Shown here one piece after another: positions 42,853 through 51,990 of a DNA stretch of 64,000 nt. The stretch lies in the NCBI GenBank assembly GCA_040768665.1, contig JAXGMN010000038.1, forward strand, positions 67,192-131,191. Reading direction: 5' to 3'. Position numbers and translations under genes: made by a program. The number at the start of each line of letters is the position of its first letter. Positions within the stretch are counted from its first letter, which is position 1. The notes beneath the pieces were generated by a model that was given only the letters and a program-made list of their open reading frames with translations, ran no database searches and was not told the DNA's origin. Origin of the DNA: JABWBD01 sp040768665 (GTDB lineage Bacteria; Planctomycetota; Planctomycetia; Pirellulales; Thermoguttaceae).

Positions 42853-44288
42853 GTCTCGCGACCCAATCGCTTCTTGGCTCGGCGCTGTTCGGCTCGGCAA
42901 TTCCGTCTGACGTCGCGGGCATCGTGGAGCAGTTGTTTCGAGTCGTTTCACTCCGCGACTACAACACCCGCATCGTCCTGCTCGGGACTGTGCTCCTGGG
43001 CGTCAGCGCCGGCGTGGTCGGCACCTTTATGCTGCTGCGGCGCCGCTCCCTGGTGGGCGACGTTGTCGCCCATGCGTCGCTGCCCGGGGTGGCCCTGGCC
43101 TTCATTTTTCTCGAGGTCGTATCTCCGGGAACCGGCAGATCGCTGACGGGGTTGCTCGCCGGCGCGGTCGTTGCCGGCTTTCTGGGCATACTCTCCACCG
43201 TCGCCATCCGACGGTATACTCGCATCAAAGAGGACGCCGCGCTGGCCATCGTTCTGAGCGTGTTTTTCGGCCTGGGGATCGCGCTGTTCACGGTGGTGCA
43301 GAACCTTCCCACCGGCAATGCTGCCGGCCTGCACCATTTCATCTACGGCAAGGCCGCGTCGATGGTGGCCGATCACGTGCGGTTCATCGCCGCGGCATCG
43401 GCTGTGGTCCTCGCGCTGTGCGTCCTTTTCTTCAAGGAATTCACCGTCCTCTGTTTCGACGACCAGTATGCCGCCACCCAGGGATGGCCGGTCTTGCGGC
43501 TGGACGTGCTCCTGCTGGCGCTGGTCGTCGGCGTCACGGTGATCGGCTTGCAGAGCGTCGGGCTGCTCCTGGTCGTCGCCATGCTGATTATCCCCGCCGC
43601 GGCCGCGAGGTTTTGGACCGATCGTCTGGGATGGATGACGGTTGTCTCGGGCCTTGTGGGCGGCATTGGCGCTGCGACCGGCGTCGCCGCCAGCGCGGTG
43701 TTTCCCCGGCTCGCCGCCGGCGCGGTGATCGTAATGGCCACCTCGCTCTTTTTCTTCGTCAGCATGCTTTTCGGAGTCCGCCGCGGAGTGTTGGCCCAGG
43801 CGATTGCACAGCGGCGTAGCCGTCGCCGCATCGGGCGCCACGACCTCCTCAGAGCGATGTACGAGAACGTGGAGTCGCTCGCGACGAGCGATGGTGCCTC
43901 GGAAAGCCTGGACGTCACCGCACGCCCGGTTCCTTTCGATCGTCTCCTGGCGACGCGGAGTTGGTCGGCGGCCCGCTTGAAACGCCTCTTGGCGGCGGCC
44001 CTGCGCGAGGGCGTGGTGACGGGCAGCGCTTCGGCCGGCTATCGGTTGACGGCACAAGGTGCCGCCGACGCGCGGCGAGCCGTGCGGAACCACCGCCTCT
44101 GGGAGATCTACCTCATTACCTACGCCGACGTGGCGACCAGCCATATCGACCGCGACGCCGACGAAATCGAACATGTGTTGGACCCCGACCTGGTCGAAGA
44201 GCTCGAAGCGGCGCTTTCCACGCAGCGCTCGGGCGCGACCGTACCGGCCAGTCCCCACAGAATCGAAGAGGACGCAAAGGAGCCGTAA
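42849..44288 (+). CDS. Metal ABC transporter permease fused to a DtxR/MntR-like domain (first copy)
   Basis: The N-terminal roughly 315 residues form an ABC-3 permease (RRRSLVGDVVAHASLPGVAL, GLQSVGLLLVVAMLIIPAAA are family signatures) with about eight helices. The cytosolic tail (residues about 325-479) is a full DtxR/MntR-like region: a winged-helix part (HDLLRAMYENVES through TGSASAGYRLTAQGAADARRA) and the metal-binding dimerisation part. In DtxR numbering, His415 and Glu419 (HRLWE), His432, Asp438, Glu441 and His442 match the anion- and metal-site residues. The stop codon TAA and the preceding base triplet belong to a 115-bp repeat inserted at the gene end. In Chlamydia the comparable YtgCR protein is cleaved to release an iron-dependent repressor; whether this happens here is unknown. 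Confidence 0.9.
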   Translation: MSLATQSLLGSALFGSAIPSDVAGIVEQLFRVVSLRDYNTRIVLLGTVLLGVSAGVVGTFMLLRRRSLVGDVVAHASLPGVALAFIFLEVVSPGTGRSLTGLLAGAVVAGFLGILSTVAIRRYTRIKEDAALAIVLSVFFGLGIALFTVVQNLPTGNAAGLHHFIYGKAASMVADHVRFIAAASAVVLALCVLFFKEFTVLCFDDQYAATQGWPVLRLDVLLLALVVGVTVIGLQSVGLLLVVAMLIIPAAAARFWTDRLGWMTVVSGLVGGIGAATGVAASAVFPRLAAGAVIVMATSLFFFVSMLFGVRRGVLAQAIAQRRSRRRIGRHDLLRAMYENVESLATSDGASESLDVTARPVPFDRLLATRSWSAARLKRLLAAALREGVVTGSASAGYRLTAQGAADARRAVRNHRLWEIYLITYADVATSHIDRDADEIEHVLDPDLVEELEAALSTQRSGATVPASPHRIEEDAKEP

Positions 44289-44396
44289 GAGAATAAGCTG
44301 GCCAATCGTCGTAGGGTGGATTTCAATCCACCCCTTGTTTTCCGGGTGGATTAAAATCCACCCTACGTCAAAGTGTATGACTTGTTTTCTTACGGC
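44282..44396. repeat. 115-bp MITE-like palindromic element, copy 1
   Basis: Terminal inverted repeats are GCCGTAAGAGAATAAG and CTTGTTTTCTTACGGC. Inside, CGTAGGGTGGATTTCAATCC and GGATTAAAATCCACCCTACG face each other, and each half is itself palindromic. It differs from copy 2 (45873-45987) at only five of 115 positions. It begins within the last codon of the first permease and supplies its TAA. An ATG inside it (44377) is in frame with the second permease but is probably not used. Confidence 0.88.
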
Positions 44397-44418
44397 CCCA
44401 ACCGCCCCGGTGAAGACC

Positions 44419-45819
44419 ATGACCGCAGTACTTGCCCAAACCACCGACCTGCTGGCGAGTTGGAGCCTGCTGGACACCTGGATCGTCGTCACGGCCGCGC
44501 TGGCTGCCATGGCGTGTTCCCTGCCCGGCGTGTTTCTCGTGCTGCGCCGTCAGAGCATGACCGGCGACGCGCTGAGCCATACGTCGCTTCCCGGCATCGT
44601 CATCGCGTTTCTCCTGGCTCAATGGCTGAACGAATTGGGCTGGATCGCGCCCGAAACGTACGAAACCGCGCGCCACGGTGTACTGCTGCTTGGGGCGATG
44701 GTGATCGGCGTGGCGACGGCCGTGCTCACCGAGTGGGTCCATAAGGTGGGGCACGTCGAGGCGTCCGCGGCCTTGGGAGTCGTCTTTACCACGCTCTTTG
44801 CCCTCGGATTGATCCTAATTCGCACCGCTGCCGACAATGTCGACCTCGATCCCGACTGTGTCCTCTACGGCACCGTGGAGACCGTCGTGATCGATACGCT
44901 CGGCGGAACGAGCATCCCGCGCGCGGCCGTGCTGAACGGTATCGTGCTGATGGCAAATGTCGGGCTGCTTGTCCTTTTTTTTAAGGAACTTCGGATCAGC
45001 GCGTTCGATCCGGCCCTGGCGACCACGCTCGGGATCAACGCCACGCTCATGCACTACGCCCTGATGGCGGTGACCGCCGCGACGCTGGTGGCCGCGTTTG
45101 AGAGTGTCGGCAGCATCCTGGTGATCGCCATGCTGATCGTCCCCGCGGCCACGGCAAGTCTCTTGACCCGGCGGCTCTGGCTCGTGATCGTCCTCAGTTT
45201 GCTCGTGGCCGGCCTCAGCGCGCTTTTGGGCCACGTGATGGCGATCGTGCTGCCCCCGCTGATTTTCAGCCGACTCGGGTTCGACGCGGTCGTCGACGCC
45301 AGCACCGCGGGCATGATGGCAGTGGCCGCAGGGCTGCTCTTCGTAGCTGCCGTGCTGCTTGCCCCCGGCACCGGCTTGCTGGCCCGATTCTTCCACCAGG
45401 CCGTTTTGGCGGTGAGAATTGCGGCGGAGGACGTTTTGGGTGTGCTCTACCGCGCCGAAGAGGCGGGCATGGCGAAGGCCCCCGACATTCAACACCTCTT
45501 GGAAAATGCACTGAACGCCGGACCGCTCCTGCGATTGCTGGCCGTACGAACGCTGATCCGGGAAGGCAAACTGGTCCGTGAAGAAACAACCTACCGATTG
45601 ACCCCCAGCGGACGCGATGCGGCCCGCGCGGTCGTTCGCTCGCATCGCCTTTGGGAAGCGTACTTGGCCAGGCACTTTCACCTTGCCGACGACCACTTCC
45701 ACGATTCCGCCGCCCGTGCCGAGCACTACATCGATTCCGGCACGCGCAACCGGATGGCCGAGGAACTGGACCAACCCGGCCTCGATCCCCATGGCCGCAG
45801 CATCCCGGAGGAATCCTGA
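44419..45819 (+). CDS. Metal ABC transporter permease fused to a DtxR/MntR-like domain (second copy)
   Basis: ATG 44419 (MTAVLAQTTDLLASWSLLDT) is preferred over an earlier in-frame ATG inside the repeat. The first roughly 320 residues are an ABC-3 permease (RRQSMTGDALSHTSLPGIVI, SVGSILVIAMLIVPAATASL). The tail is a clear MntR/DtxR-like module: EDVLGVLYRAEEAG, winged helix ending LIREGKLVREETTYRLTPSG, then VRSHRLWEAYL and HDSAARAEHYID. His409/Glu413 and His428/Glu435/His436 fit DtxR ligands; the position of DtxR Cys102 is Ala432. It ends with GLDPHGRSIPE, resembling the DPHGxPIP end of MntR-type regulators. The gene is flanked on both sides by the 115-bp repeat, so it may have been moved or duplicated as a unit. 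Confidence 0.9.
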   Translation: MTAVLAQTTDLLASWSLLDTWIVVTAALAAMACSLPGVFLVLRRQSMTGDALSHTSLPGIVIAFLLAQWLNELGWIAPETYETARHGVLLLGAMVIGVATAVLTEWVHKVGHVEASAALGVVFTTLFALGLILIRTAADNVDLDPDCVLYGTVETVVIDTLGGTSIPRAAVLNGIVLMANVGLLVLFFKELRISAFDPALATTLGINATLMHYALMAVTAATLVAAFESVGSILVIAMLIVPAATASLLTRRLWLVIVLSLLVAGLSALLGHVMAIVLPPLIFSRLGFDAVVDASTAGMMAVAAGLLFVAAVLLAPGTGLLARFFHQAVLAVRIAAEDVLGVLYRAEEAGMAKAPDIQHLLENALNAGPLLRLLAVRTLIREGKLVREETTYRLTPSGRDAARAVVRSHRLWEAYLARHFHLADDHFHDSAARAEHYIDSGTRNRMAEELDQPGLDPHGRSIPEES

Positions 45820-45872
45820 CGCCTTGGATCCTTGAAATGGAGCACGATGTTCGTAAGAATCTACCCTTTGGA

Positions 45873-45987
45873 GCCGCAAGAGAATAAGTTGGCCAATCGT
45901 CGTAGGGTGGATTTCAATCCACCCTTTGTTTTCCGGGTGGACTAAAATCCACCCTACGTCAAAGTGTATAACTTGTTTTCTTACGGC
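45873..45987. repeat. 115-bp MITE-like palindromic element, copy 2
   Basis: GCCGCAAGAGAATAAG and CTTGTTTTCTTACGGC form the ends; the length equals copy 1 at 44282-44396, with five substitutions. It is in the same orientation as copy 1, so the two frame the second permease gene as direct repeats. In 45820-46087 I see no other feature except the AAGGA before the peptidase gene. Confidence 0.88.
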
Positions 45988-46087
45988 CCGTTGCCGCTGA
46001 AATTGCACGGCTAAGACGTTCAACTGCCTCCACAGAGTTCCAGGGCCGGCCGCGCCCCGGAACCTCGCCAGGCAAGAAGGATTTTCA

Positions 46088-48109
46088 ATGCGCCGTTACC
46101 GTCTGAGTCTTCTCGTCCTCTTGGCCTTGAGTGTCGTTGTCTCGCTCGCCCCGTCGGCCCGGCCGGCTGAGCCCGAGCGGAAGTTTCTGCTCGAACGGGT
46201 CGACGACGTGGCCGTCGTGCAGATCTACTGCGACGGGTTCGAGCGGTTGCCGCTCGAAGAGAAGAAACTGATCTACCACCTGTACCAGGCGGCCTTGGCG
46301 GGACGCGACATCTTCATCCACCAGAAATACCGCCACTCGCTCCTGCTGCGGGATCTGCTGGAAGAGATCGTGACGAATTCGGACGAGATTGATGGCGATA
46401 CGCTCGCCGAAATCCTCCGTTACACCAAGCTGTTCTGGATCAACAACGGGATCCACAATTCGATCACCGGCAAGAAAGACGTCTTGAGGACGTCCTGCGA
46501 CGCCTTCCTGGCGGCGGCCAAGACGGCTGAAAAGCGCGGGGCCAGCCTGCCCAAGCGGAAAGAGGAATCCACCGAGGAGCTCGTCGCCCGCCTTTGGCCC
46601 ATCCTGGCCGATCCGCAGGTCGACACCTATTGCACGAACAGCTCTCCCGGCGAAGGCAAAGATATCCTTCAGGCGAGCAGCAATAGCTTCTACCGGGGAG
46701 TGACGGTTGCCGACCTCGAAGGGTTCAACGAGCGCTATCCCCTCAACTCGACGCTGGTCAAACGCGGCGGCAAGCTCCAAGAGCTCGTCTGGCGAGGCGG
46801 ATTCGACCAGGTCGTTCCTCCCGGGCTGTACTCCCGAGAAATCGACGCGGTGGTCGGCCATCTCGAAGACGCCATTGCTTACGCCACCCCGAAGATGGCT
46901 CGGGCCTTGGCGCTGCTGGCACACTATTACCGCACGGGCGACCCAATCGATTTTCGAGCGTACAATGTCGCCTGGGTCGAGGATATCGATTCTCCCGTCG
47001 ACACGATCAACGGCTTCATCGAGGTCTATCTCGACGCCCGTGGTCAGAAAGGGGCGTACGAGGGGATCGTGTACTTCAACGATCCGAAAAAGATGGAGTT
47101 GATCGCTGCCATCGCGGAGAACGCCCAGTGGTTCGAAGACCACATGCCTTACGACCCCGCGTTCCGCAAGGAGAAAGTCAAAGGGATTTCGGCCAAGGCG
47201 ATCCAGGTCGTCGTGGCGACCGGCGATGCCGGCCCCGTCTGCCCCATCGGGATCAATCTGCCCAACGCGGCCGACGTCCGCGAGAAGTACGGCAGCAAGT
47301 CGGTTTCGCTGAGCAACGTGATCGAAGCACGAGACGAATCGATTTCAAAACAGGCCCGCCGGGAATTCTGCTGGACGGACGAGGAGTTTCAACGTTCGCT
47401 GAAATGGTCGACCCTGGTGCTCGACCTGGAAGTCAATATGCACGAGGTCGTCGGGCACGCTTCGGGAAAGAACGCGGCGAGCCTCCGGTCCGATCCGGCC
47501 ACGATCATCGGCGAGTACTATTCGGCCCTGGAGGAGGCGCGGGCCGACCTGGTTGCCCTGTGGTTCATCGGAAATCCGAAACTGGTCGAACTGGGACTGA
47601 TCGATGCGAAGGATCTCAAGGAGGTGGAAAAGGCAGCCTACGAGTCCTATACCCGCAACGCATTGGAGCAACTTCGACGAATCAGCGAGGGCAACCAGAT
47701 CGAAGAGGCACACATGCGGAACCGGCAGATGATCGTCCATTGGCTCATGGAAAATGCCGGGGCGGTCGAGTTGAAGCAGCGCGACGGCAAGACCTACTAT
47801 GTCATGACCGACGTCGACGCCTGGCGCAGCGGGGTCGGGCGCTTGCTGGGCGAGGTGCAGCGAATCAAGTCGGAAGGGGACCGCAAGGCGGCCGAAAAAC
47901 TCCTCCAAGAGCACGGCACGTATTTCGATCCTGCCGTGCGCGACGAGGTGGTCGCTCGCTACCGGGATCTCGAAATGCCCGCCTATTCCGGCCTCGTCAT
48001 GCCGAAACTTACCCCCCGCTACGGCGTGCCGGGTGAGATCCTCGACGTCGAAGTTTCCTATCCGTGCGACCTTCGGACGCAGATGCTCGAGTGGTCGGGA
48101 CGGAAGTAA
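46088..48109 (+). CDS. Secreted dipeptidyl-peptidase III-like zinc peptidase (M49)
   Basis: The 673-aa enzyme carries the M49 zinc signature HEVVGH (His452, Glu453, His457) followed by ASGKN, and the third-ligand block EEARADLVALW (Glu482-Glu483). The N-terminal part (residues about 30-330) is the helical upper lobe with GQKGAYEGIVYFNDPKKMEL and related blocks. Unlike most DPP III, which are cytosolic, it starts with an apparent signal peptide (RRYRLSLLVLLALSVVVSLA) and so probably works in the periplasm or at the surface, removing dipeptides from N-termini. AAGGA lies seven bases before the ATG. It has no functional partner nearby. Confidence 0.9.
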   Translation: MRRYRLSLLVLLALSVVVSLAPSARPAEPERKFLLERVDDVAVVQIYCDGFERLPLEEKKLIYHLYQAALAGRDIFIHQKYRHSLLLRDLLEEIVTNSDEIDGDTLAEILRYTKLFWINNGIHNSITGKKDVLRTSCDAFLAAAKTAEKRGASLPKRKEESTEELVARLWPILADPQVDTYCTNSSPGEGKDILQASSNSFYRGVTVADLEGFNERYPLNSTLVKRGGKLQELVWRGGFDQVVPPGLYSREIDAVVGHLEDAIAYATPKMARALALLAHYYRTGDPIDFRAYNVAWVEDIDSPVDTINGFIEVYLDARGQKGAYEGIVYFNDPKKMELIAAIAENAQWFEDHMPYDPAFRKEKVKGISAKAIQVVVATGDAGPVCPIGINLPNAADVREKYGSKSVSLSNVIEARDESISKQARREFCWTDEEFQRSLKWSTLVLDLEVNMHEVVGHASGKNAASLRSDPATIIGEYYSALEEARADLVALWFIGNPKLVELGLIDAKDLKEVEKAAYESYTRNALEQLRRISEGNQIEEAHMRNRQMIVHWLMENAGAVELKQRDGKTYYVMTDVDAWRSGVGRLLGEVQRIKSEGDRKAAEKLLQEHGTYFDPAVRDEVVARYRDLEMPAYSGLVMPKLTPRYGVPGEILDVEVSYPCDLRTQMLEWSGRK

Positions 48110-48137
48110 AGACATTCATACGAAGGGAGTTGGAACA

Positions 48138-49235
48138 GTGCCGCTCAAGATCAGGACACCCGATCAGTGCCGGTGGGATGCTGTCGCACTAGGCGAGGTC
48201 ATGCTCCGGCTCGACCCCGGCCCGGGACGCATCCGAACGGCACGGCAGTTTCAGGTCTGGGAAGGCGGCGGCGAGTACAACGTCGTCCGCGGGCTCAGGA
48301 AGTGCTTTGGACTGCGGACCGCCGTGGTCACAGCCGTTGTCGACAACGAGATCGGACATCTCCTTGAAGACCTGATGATGCAAGGGGGGGTGGACCTTTC
48401 GCATGTCAGGTGGCTCCCGTTCGACGGCATCGGACGGGCGGCTCGCGTCGGGCTGAACTTCACCGAACGCGGCTACGGCATTCGAGGCGCGGTCGGCTGT
48501 TCCGATCGTGCCTGGTCCGCCGCGTCCCAATTGAAGCCGGGCGACGTCGATTGGAAGCGGATCTTCGCCGATGAGGGCGCCCGCTGGTTCCACTGCGGCG
48601 GGATCTTCGCCGCGCTGTCTCCCACGACCGCGGCGATCACGATCGAGGCCATGGAGGCCGCCAAAGCGGCTGGTACGGTCGTTTCGTTCGATCTCAATTT
48701 CCGCCCTTCGCTTTGGAAATCGCAGGGCGGAAGCCAGAAAGCCGTCGAAGTGAATCGCCGCATCGCCCCTTTGGTCGACGTAATGATCGGCAACGAGGAG
48801 GATTTCACCGCCGCGCTCGGTTTCGAGGTCCCGGGGCTGGATAAACACCTTGCCAAGATTGATCCGGCCAATTTCAAGAAGATGATCGCCCAGGCCATCC
48901 GGGCGTTTCCAAATTTCCAGGTCGTGGCCACGACGCTTCGCAATGCCAAAACGGCGACGCTCAACGACTGGAGCGCGATCGTCTACGCCGACGGCGCCTT
49001 CTGCGAAGCGCCGGTCCGCGAAAACCTGGAGATCTTCGATCGTGTGGGCGGCGGCGACAGCTTCGCTTCCGGTCTGATCTACGCTCTCCTGGCCGGCAAA
49101 TCGCCGCAGCAGGCGGTCGAGTACGGCGCCGCCCACGGCGCACTGGCGATGACCACCCCCGGCGACACCAGCATGGTCACGTTCAAGGAAGTGGAGTCTG
49201 CGATTCACGGCAAAGGGGCCCGCGTAATCCGCTGA
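48138..49235 (+). CDS. PfkB-family sugar kinase, probably 2-keto-3-deoxygluconate kinase
   Basis: PfkB kinases phosphorylate sugars with ATP. The chosen start is GTG 48138 (AGGGAG upstream), 28 bases after the peptidase gene. N-terminal WEGGGEYNVVRGLRKCFGLR is the first PfkB block. FDLNFRPSLW and VMIGNEEDFTAALG are typical of the KDG-kinase subgroup, and FDRVGGGDSFASGLIYALLA contains the catalytic aspartate (GGDSF). KDG would come from uronic acid or pectin breakdown, which suits a polysaccharide-degrading organism, but other keto-deoxy or aldo sugars cannot be excluded. The stop codon overlaps the first base of a palindromic repeat. Confidence 0.88.
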   Translation: MPLKIRTPDQCRWDAVALGEVMLRLDPGPGRIRTARQFQVWEGGGEYNVVRGLRKCFGLRTAVVTAVVDNEIGHLLEDLMMQGGVDLSHVRWLPFDGIGRAARVGLNFTERGYGIRGAVGCSDRAWSAASQLKPGDVDWKRIFADEGARWFHCGGIFAALSPTTAAITIEAMEAAKAAGTVVSFDLNFRPSLWKSQGGSQKAVEVNRRIAPLVDVMIGNEEDFTAALGFEVPGLDKHLAKIDPANFKKMIAQAIRAFPNFQVVATTLRNAKTATLNDWSAIVYADGAFCEAPVRENLEIFDRVGGGDSFASGLIYALLAGKSPQQAVEYGAAHGALAMTTPGDTSMVTFKEVESAIHGKGARVIR

Positions 49236-49335
49236 GAGCCTGTCCCAAAACCTCGTGCGAAGAAGGGGGCAGGCACATTTTGCTCCGAAGACTCCGCAAA
49301 ATGAGCCAGTCCCCGACGGTTTTGGGGCAGGCTCT
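49235..49335. repeat. MITE-like element with 18-bp terminal inverted repeats
   Basis: AGAGCCTGTCCCAAAACC and GGTTTTGGGGCAGGCTCT are inverted with one mismatch. The interior has GGGGGCAGGCACATTTTGC and GCAAAATGAGCCAGTCCCC, again inverted. It starts on the last base of the kinase stop codon and ends 64 bases before the phosphatase stop on the other strand. It could serve as a bidirectional transcription barrier. Confidence 0.82.
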
Positions 49336-49398
49336 GAGATCGGCCCTCGTGCAGTACAAGAGAATCACACCGCCGGCGGTAGAAGAGACGGCGGCACC

Positions 49399-51735
49399 CT
49401 AACGGATCTTGATGACGATCGACGTCATGTCGTCCAGCAGTTTCTCGCCTTCGGAGAACTGCTGCACGGTATCGTAAAGCCTTGCGATGATGTCTTTCGC
49501 CGACAGGGCCCGGTGGGCTCGTACGCACTCGAGTGTCCGATCCAGTCCGAACAACTCGCCCGTTGGGGATTCCGCCTCCGGAATGCCGTCGGTCAACAGC
49601 AGAACCAGGTCGCCACGGATCAACCGGACCGGCTTTCCGTAGCAGAACTCCCCGTCAGCAAGAACGCCCAAGGGCAACGAGCCGCTACTCAGTTCCGCCT
49701 TGACCCGCCCACGATGATCCAACACGTACCCGCCGGGATGGCCCGCATTGACAAACCGGAACCAACCGCTTTCCTGTTCGAGGGCGCCGACGAAGAGTGT
49801 GACAAACATGTCACCTTCGTCCTCCTCGAGAAGAAAGGTGTTCGTGCGGCGAACGATCTCGGTCAAATCGCTGACCGTGCTGGCCAATGACCGGATATGG
49901 GCGTGGATCAGTGCCATCAGCAGCGCAGGCCCCAGTCCGTGCCCGGTCACGTCGCCGACCACGAAACCGGTCGAACCGTCCGGCAGCGACAAGTAGTCGA
50001 AGTAATCGCCCCCCGTGAAATCGGCCGGCCGCGAAGCGCCCGCCACGTCGCAATCGGCCAGCCATTGCGGGGCCCGGGGGAGCAGTCGCGACTGGATCTT
50101 CTGGGCGGCGATCAATGCCGCCTCCCGCGCCTGCAGCGCGGCCTCGGCGGCCTTCCGCTCCGAGATCTCTTCAATCACGGCGTCGCAACGGACAATCTCC
50201 CCCGCATCGCGATGGACCACCGCCGTATGACGAACCCAGCGCAGGCCTCCGTCACGGTGAAGGATGCGGTATTCCAGCGGAGGCTCGTGCTCGCCGGCGA
50301 GGACCCGGTCGCAAAACTCCTTGACCCTGGGCCGATCCTCGTCGTGAATGATCCGCATCCACAGATCAGGATCTGCGAGAAAGTCTTCCGGGCCGTAGCC
50401 GGTGGTAGCCCGGCAGCCCGGACCGTGCTCGATTGACGTGACCCGGCCGTCCGACAGCCGCTGCGTGTAGGTATAGCTGGTCACCGCGTGCAGCAGCATC
50501 CGGTAACGGCGTTCGCGATCCCGCAGGGCTTCGTCGGCGAGTTTCTGTTGCGTGCTGTCCCGGACCATCACCAGCAGGCGCCGATCCTCTCCGTAGTCGG
50601 CGAGCGACACCAGCCGGCATTCCCACCACCGGCCGGACGCCGAGCGCACTTCAATCTGGTGCGTGCCGCCGTTTTCGAAACACTCCGCGCAGGCCTTCTC
50701 GTAAGCGTCGCGATCTTCCTCGGCAATCGCTTGGACATGGCGGCTACCGAGGATTTCCTCGGCGCGTCCGCCCGGCGGCAGCCGATTGATGTACAAGACG
50801 CGGCCTTGGCGGTCCAGCACGAGGACGTCGTCGGGGAGGTTTTCCAACAGGCTCAGCATCCTCGCGGCGCACTCCGAGGCAGTCTGCTCCGCAGCTTTCC
50901 GCTCGGTGATGTTTTCAGCGACGATGAGAACCTCGCTCTTCGCCTCACCGCACAGGGGAATGTGGCGGCAAAGCCACCACAATCCGTCGCGGTCCAGAAC
51001 TTCGGCCGTCTGGATATCGCGGCTTGCCAGGGCCTGCCGCACACAGTGCCGGGCCAGGGCGTGGTATTCCATCTCGAGATGACTCCACCAAATCGACCCT
51101 ACCACCTCCGGCATCCGTGACCATTCCGCTTGCGACTGGACGAAAGAAAGCGTCCCTTCGGCGTCGGCGACTGCGACGAGATCGGGGACGCGAGCGAAAA
51201 CCTGTTCGAGTTGGGTGTAGCATTGTCGCACCAGCTTCGCCGAGGGGGAACTGCCGCCGGCCTCGCGGATCAACAGCATGATTTCCTCGTCACCTTCGGC
51301 CAGCGGAACCAGCGTTACCTCGACCGGCTTGAACTCTCCGTCGCCACACCTTAACGTCCAGTGCTGCCGGGCGGGGCCTCGCAGATCGAGGATGTCCCAC
51401 GAATCGATCGGCTCACCGAGATCCGTCGAGAACAACTCGCTCAGGTGCATACCCTGCACTTGCTCCTCGGCGAGGCCGACCCATCGCCTCAGCGGAGGAT
51501 TGGTCACCACAACTTGCCCTGAGCAGTCTGCTTTGATGTACGCGTCGGGTAATACGTCGAGGAGTGGCAGGTGTTTCGGGTCTGCGCCGTCACCGAGGGA
51601 GAGCGAACGCCTCCGGGCTTCATGGACCGATTGCTGCCGTCGTGACGGCTCCGAAGGCAGCGATTCACCGGAGGAGCCATCGGCTCTGGGCAACCGATCG
51701 GCAGACTCCCCGTCGTGGGATCGCTCAGCTTCCAC
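49399..51735 (-). CDS. Multi-PAS SpoIIE-type serine phosphatase
   Basis: This 778-aa regulator has four PAS-type sensor segments (residues about 55-170, 180-290, 300-400, 410-530; RKAAEQTASE and SERKAAEAALQAREAALIA are linker helices), then a PP2C/SpoIIE domain: FTGGDYFDYL, VVGDVTGHGLGPALLM, FVNAGHPGGYVLD, LLLTDGIPEAE and DDMTSIVIK. All metal-binding aspartates are present. No transmembrane segment is seen, so the signal is probably cytosolic (redox, light or small molecule). The start is GTG 51735 with GGAGG nine bases before it. No STAS or anti-sigma gene is near. Confidence 0.92.
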   Translation of the reverse strand: MEAERSHDGESADRLPRADGSSGESLPSEPSRRQQSVHEARRRSLSLGDGADPKHLPLLDVLPDAYIKADCSGQVVVTNPPLRRWVGLAEEQVQGMHLSELFSTDLGEPIDSWDILDLRGPARQHWTLRCGDGEFKPVEVTLVPLAEGDEEIMLLIREAGGSSPSAKLVRQCYTQLEQVFARVPDLVAVADAEGTLSFVQSQAEWSRMPEVVGSIWWSHLEMEYHALARHCVRQALASRDIQTAEVLDRDGLWWLCRHIPLCGEAKSEVLIVAENITERKAAEQTASECAARMLSLLENLPDDVLVLDRQGRVLYINRLPPGGRAEEILGSRHVQAIAEEDRDAYEKACAECFENGGTHQIEVRSASGRWWECRLVSLADYGEDRRLLVMVRDSTQQKLADEALRDRERRYRMLLHAVTSYTYTQRLSDGRVTSIEHGPGCRATTGYGPEDFLADPDLWMRIIHDEDRPRVKEFCDRVLAGEHEPPLEYRILHRDGGLRWVRHTAVVHRDAGEIVRCDAVIEEISERKAAEAALQAREAALIAAQKIQSRLLPRAPQWLADCDVAGASRPADFTGGDYFDYLSLPDGSTGFVVGDVTGHGLGPALLMALIHAHIRSLASTVSDLTEIVRRTNTFLLEEDEGDMFVTLFVGALEQESGWFRFVNAGHPGGYVLDHRGRVKAELSSGSLPLGVLADGEFCYGKPVRLIRGDLVLLLTDGIPEAESPTGELFGLDRTLECVRAHRALSAKDIIARLYDTVQQFSEGEKLLDDMTSIVIKIR

Positions 51736-51990
51736 CGATCAACCCTCCGCCTGAAAGCCAGTTCACTGGCAAACCTGACAACAGCTAACCGACATGTTCG
51801 GGGCGCGGTATTCCTCCCATAAATAAGTACACCCACACACCATCGTAGCAAATTGAACGACTCTATCAATCCACCACTTAGCGGCATTGAGACGCCCTGT
51901 GTTTTGCAGACCGCGCAAACCTCGTAATCACCCAACCGCCCGGGCATTCTAACAGGGCAGCAAGCACGGTCCTTATCCAGGCTAGAAAGC

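Noticed and set aside
44377..44418. Earlier ATG for the second permease
   Set aside because: It lies inside the MITE-like element, the other copy lacks the ATG, and the conserved N-terminus fits 44419.
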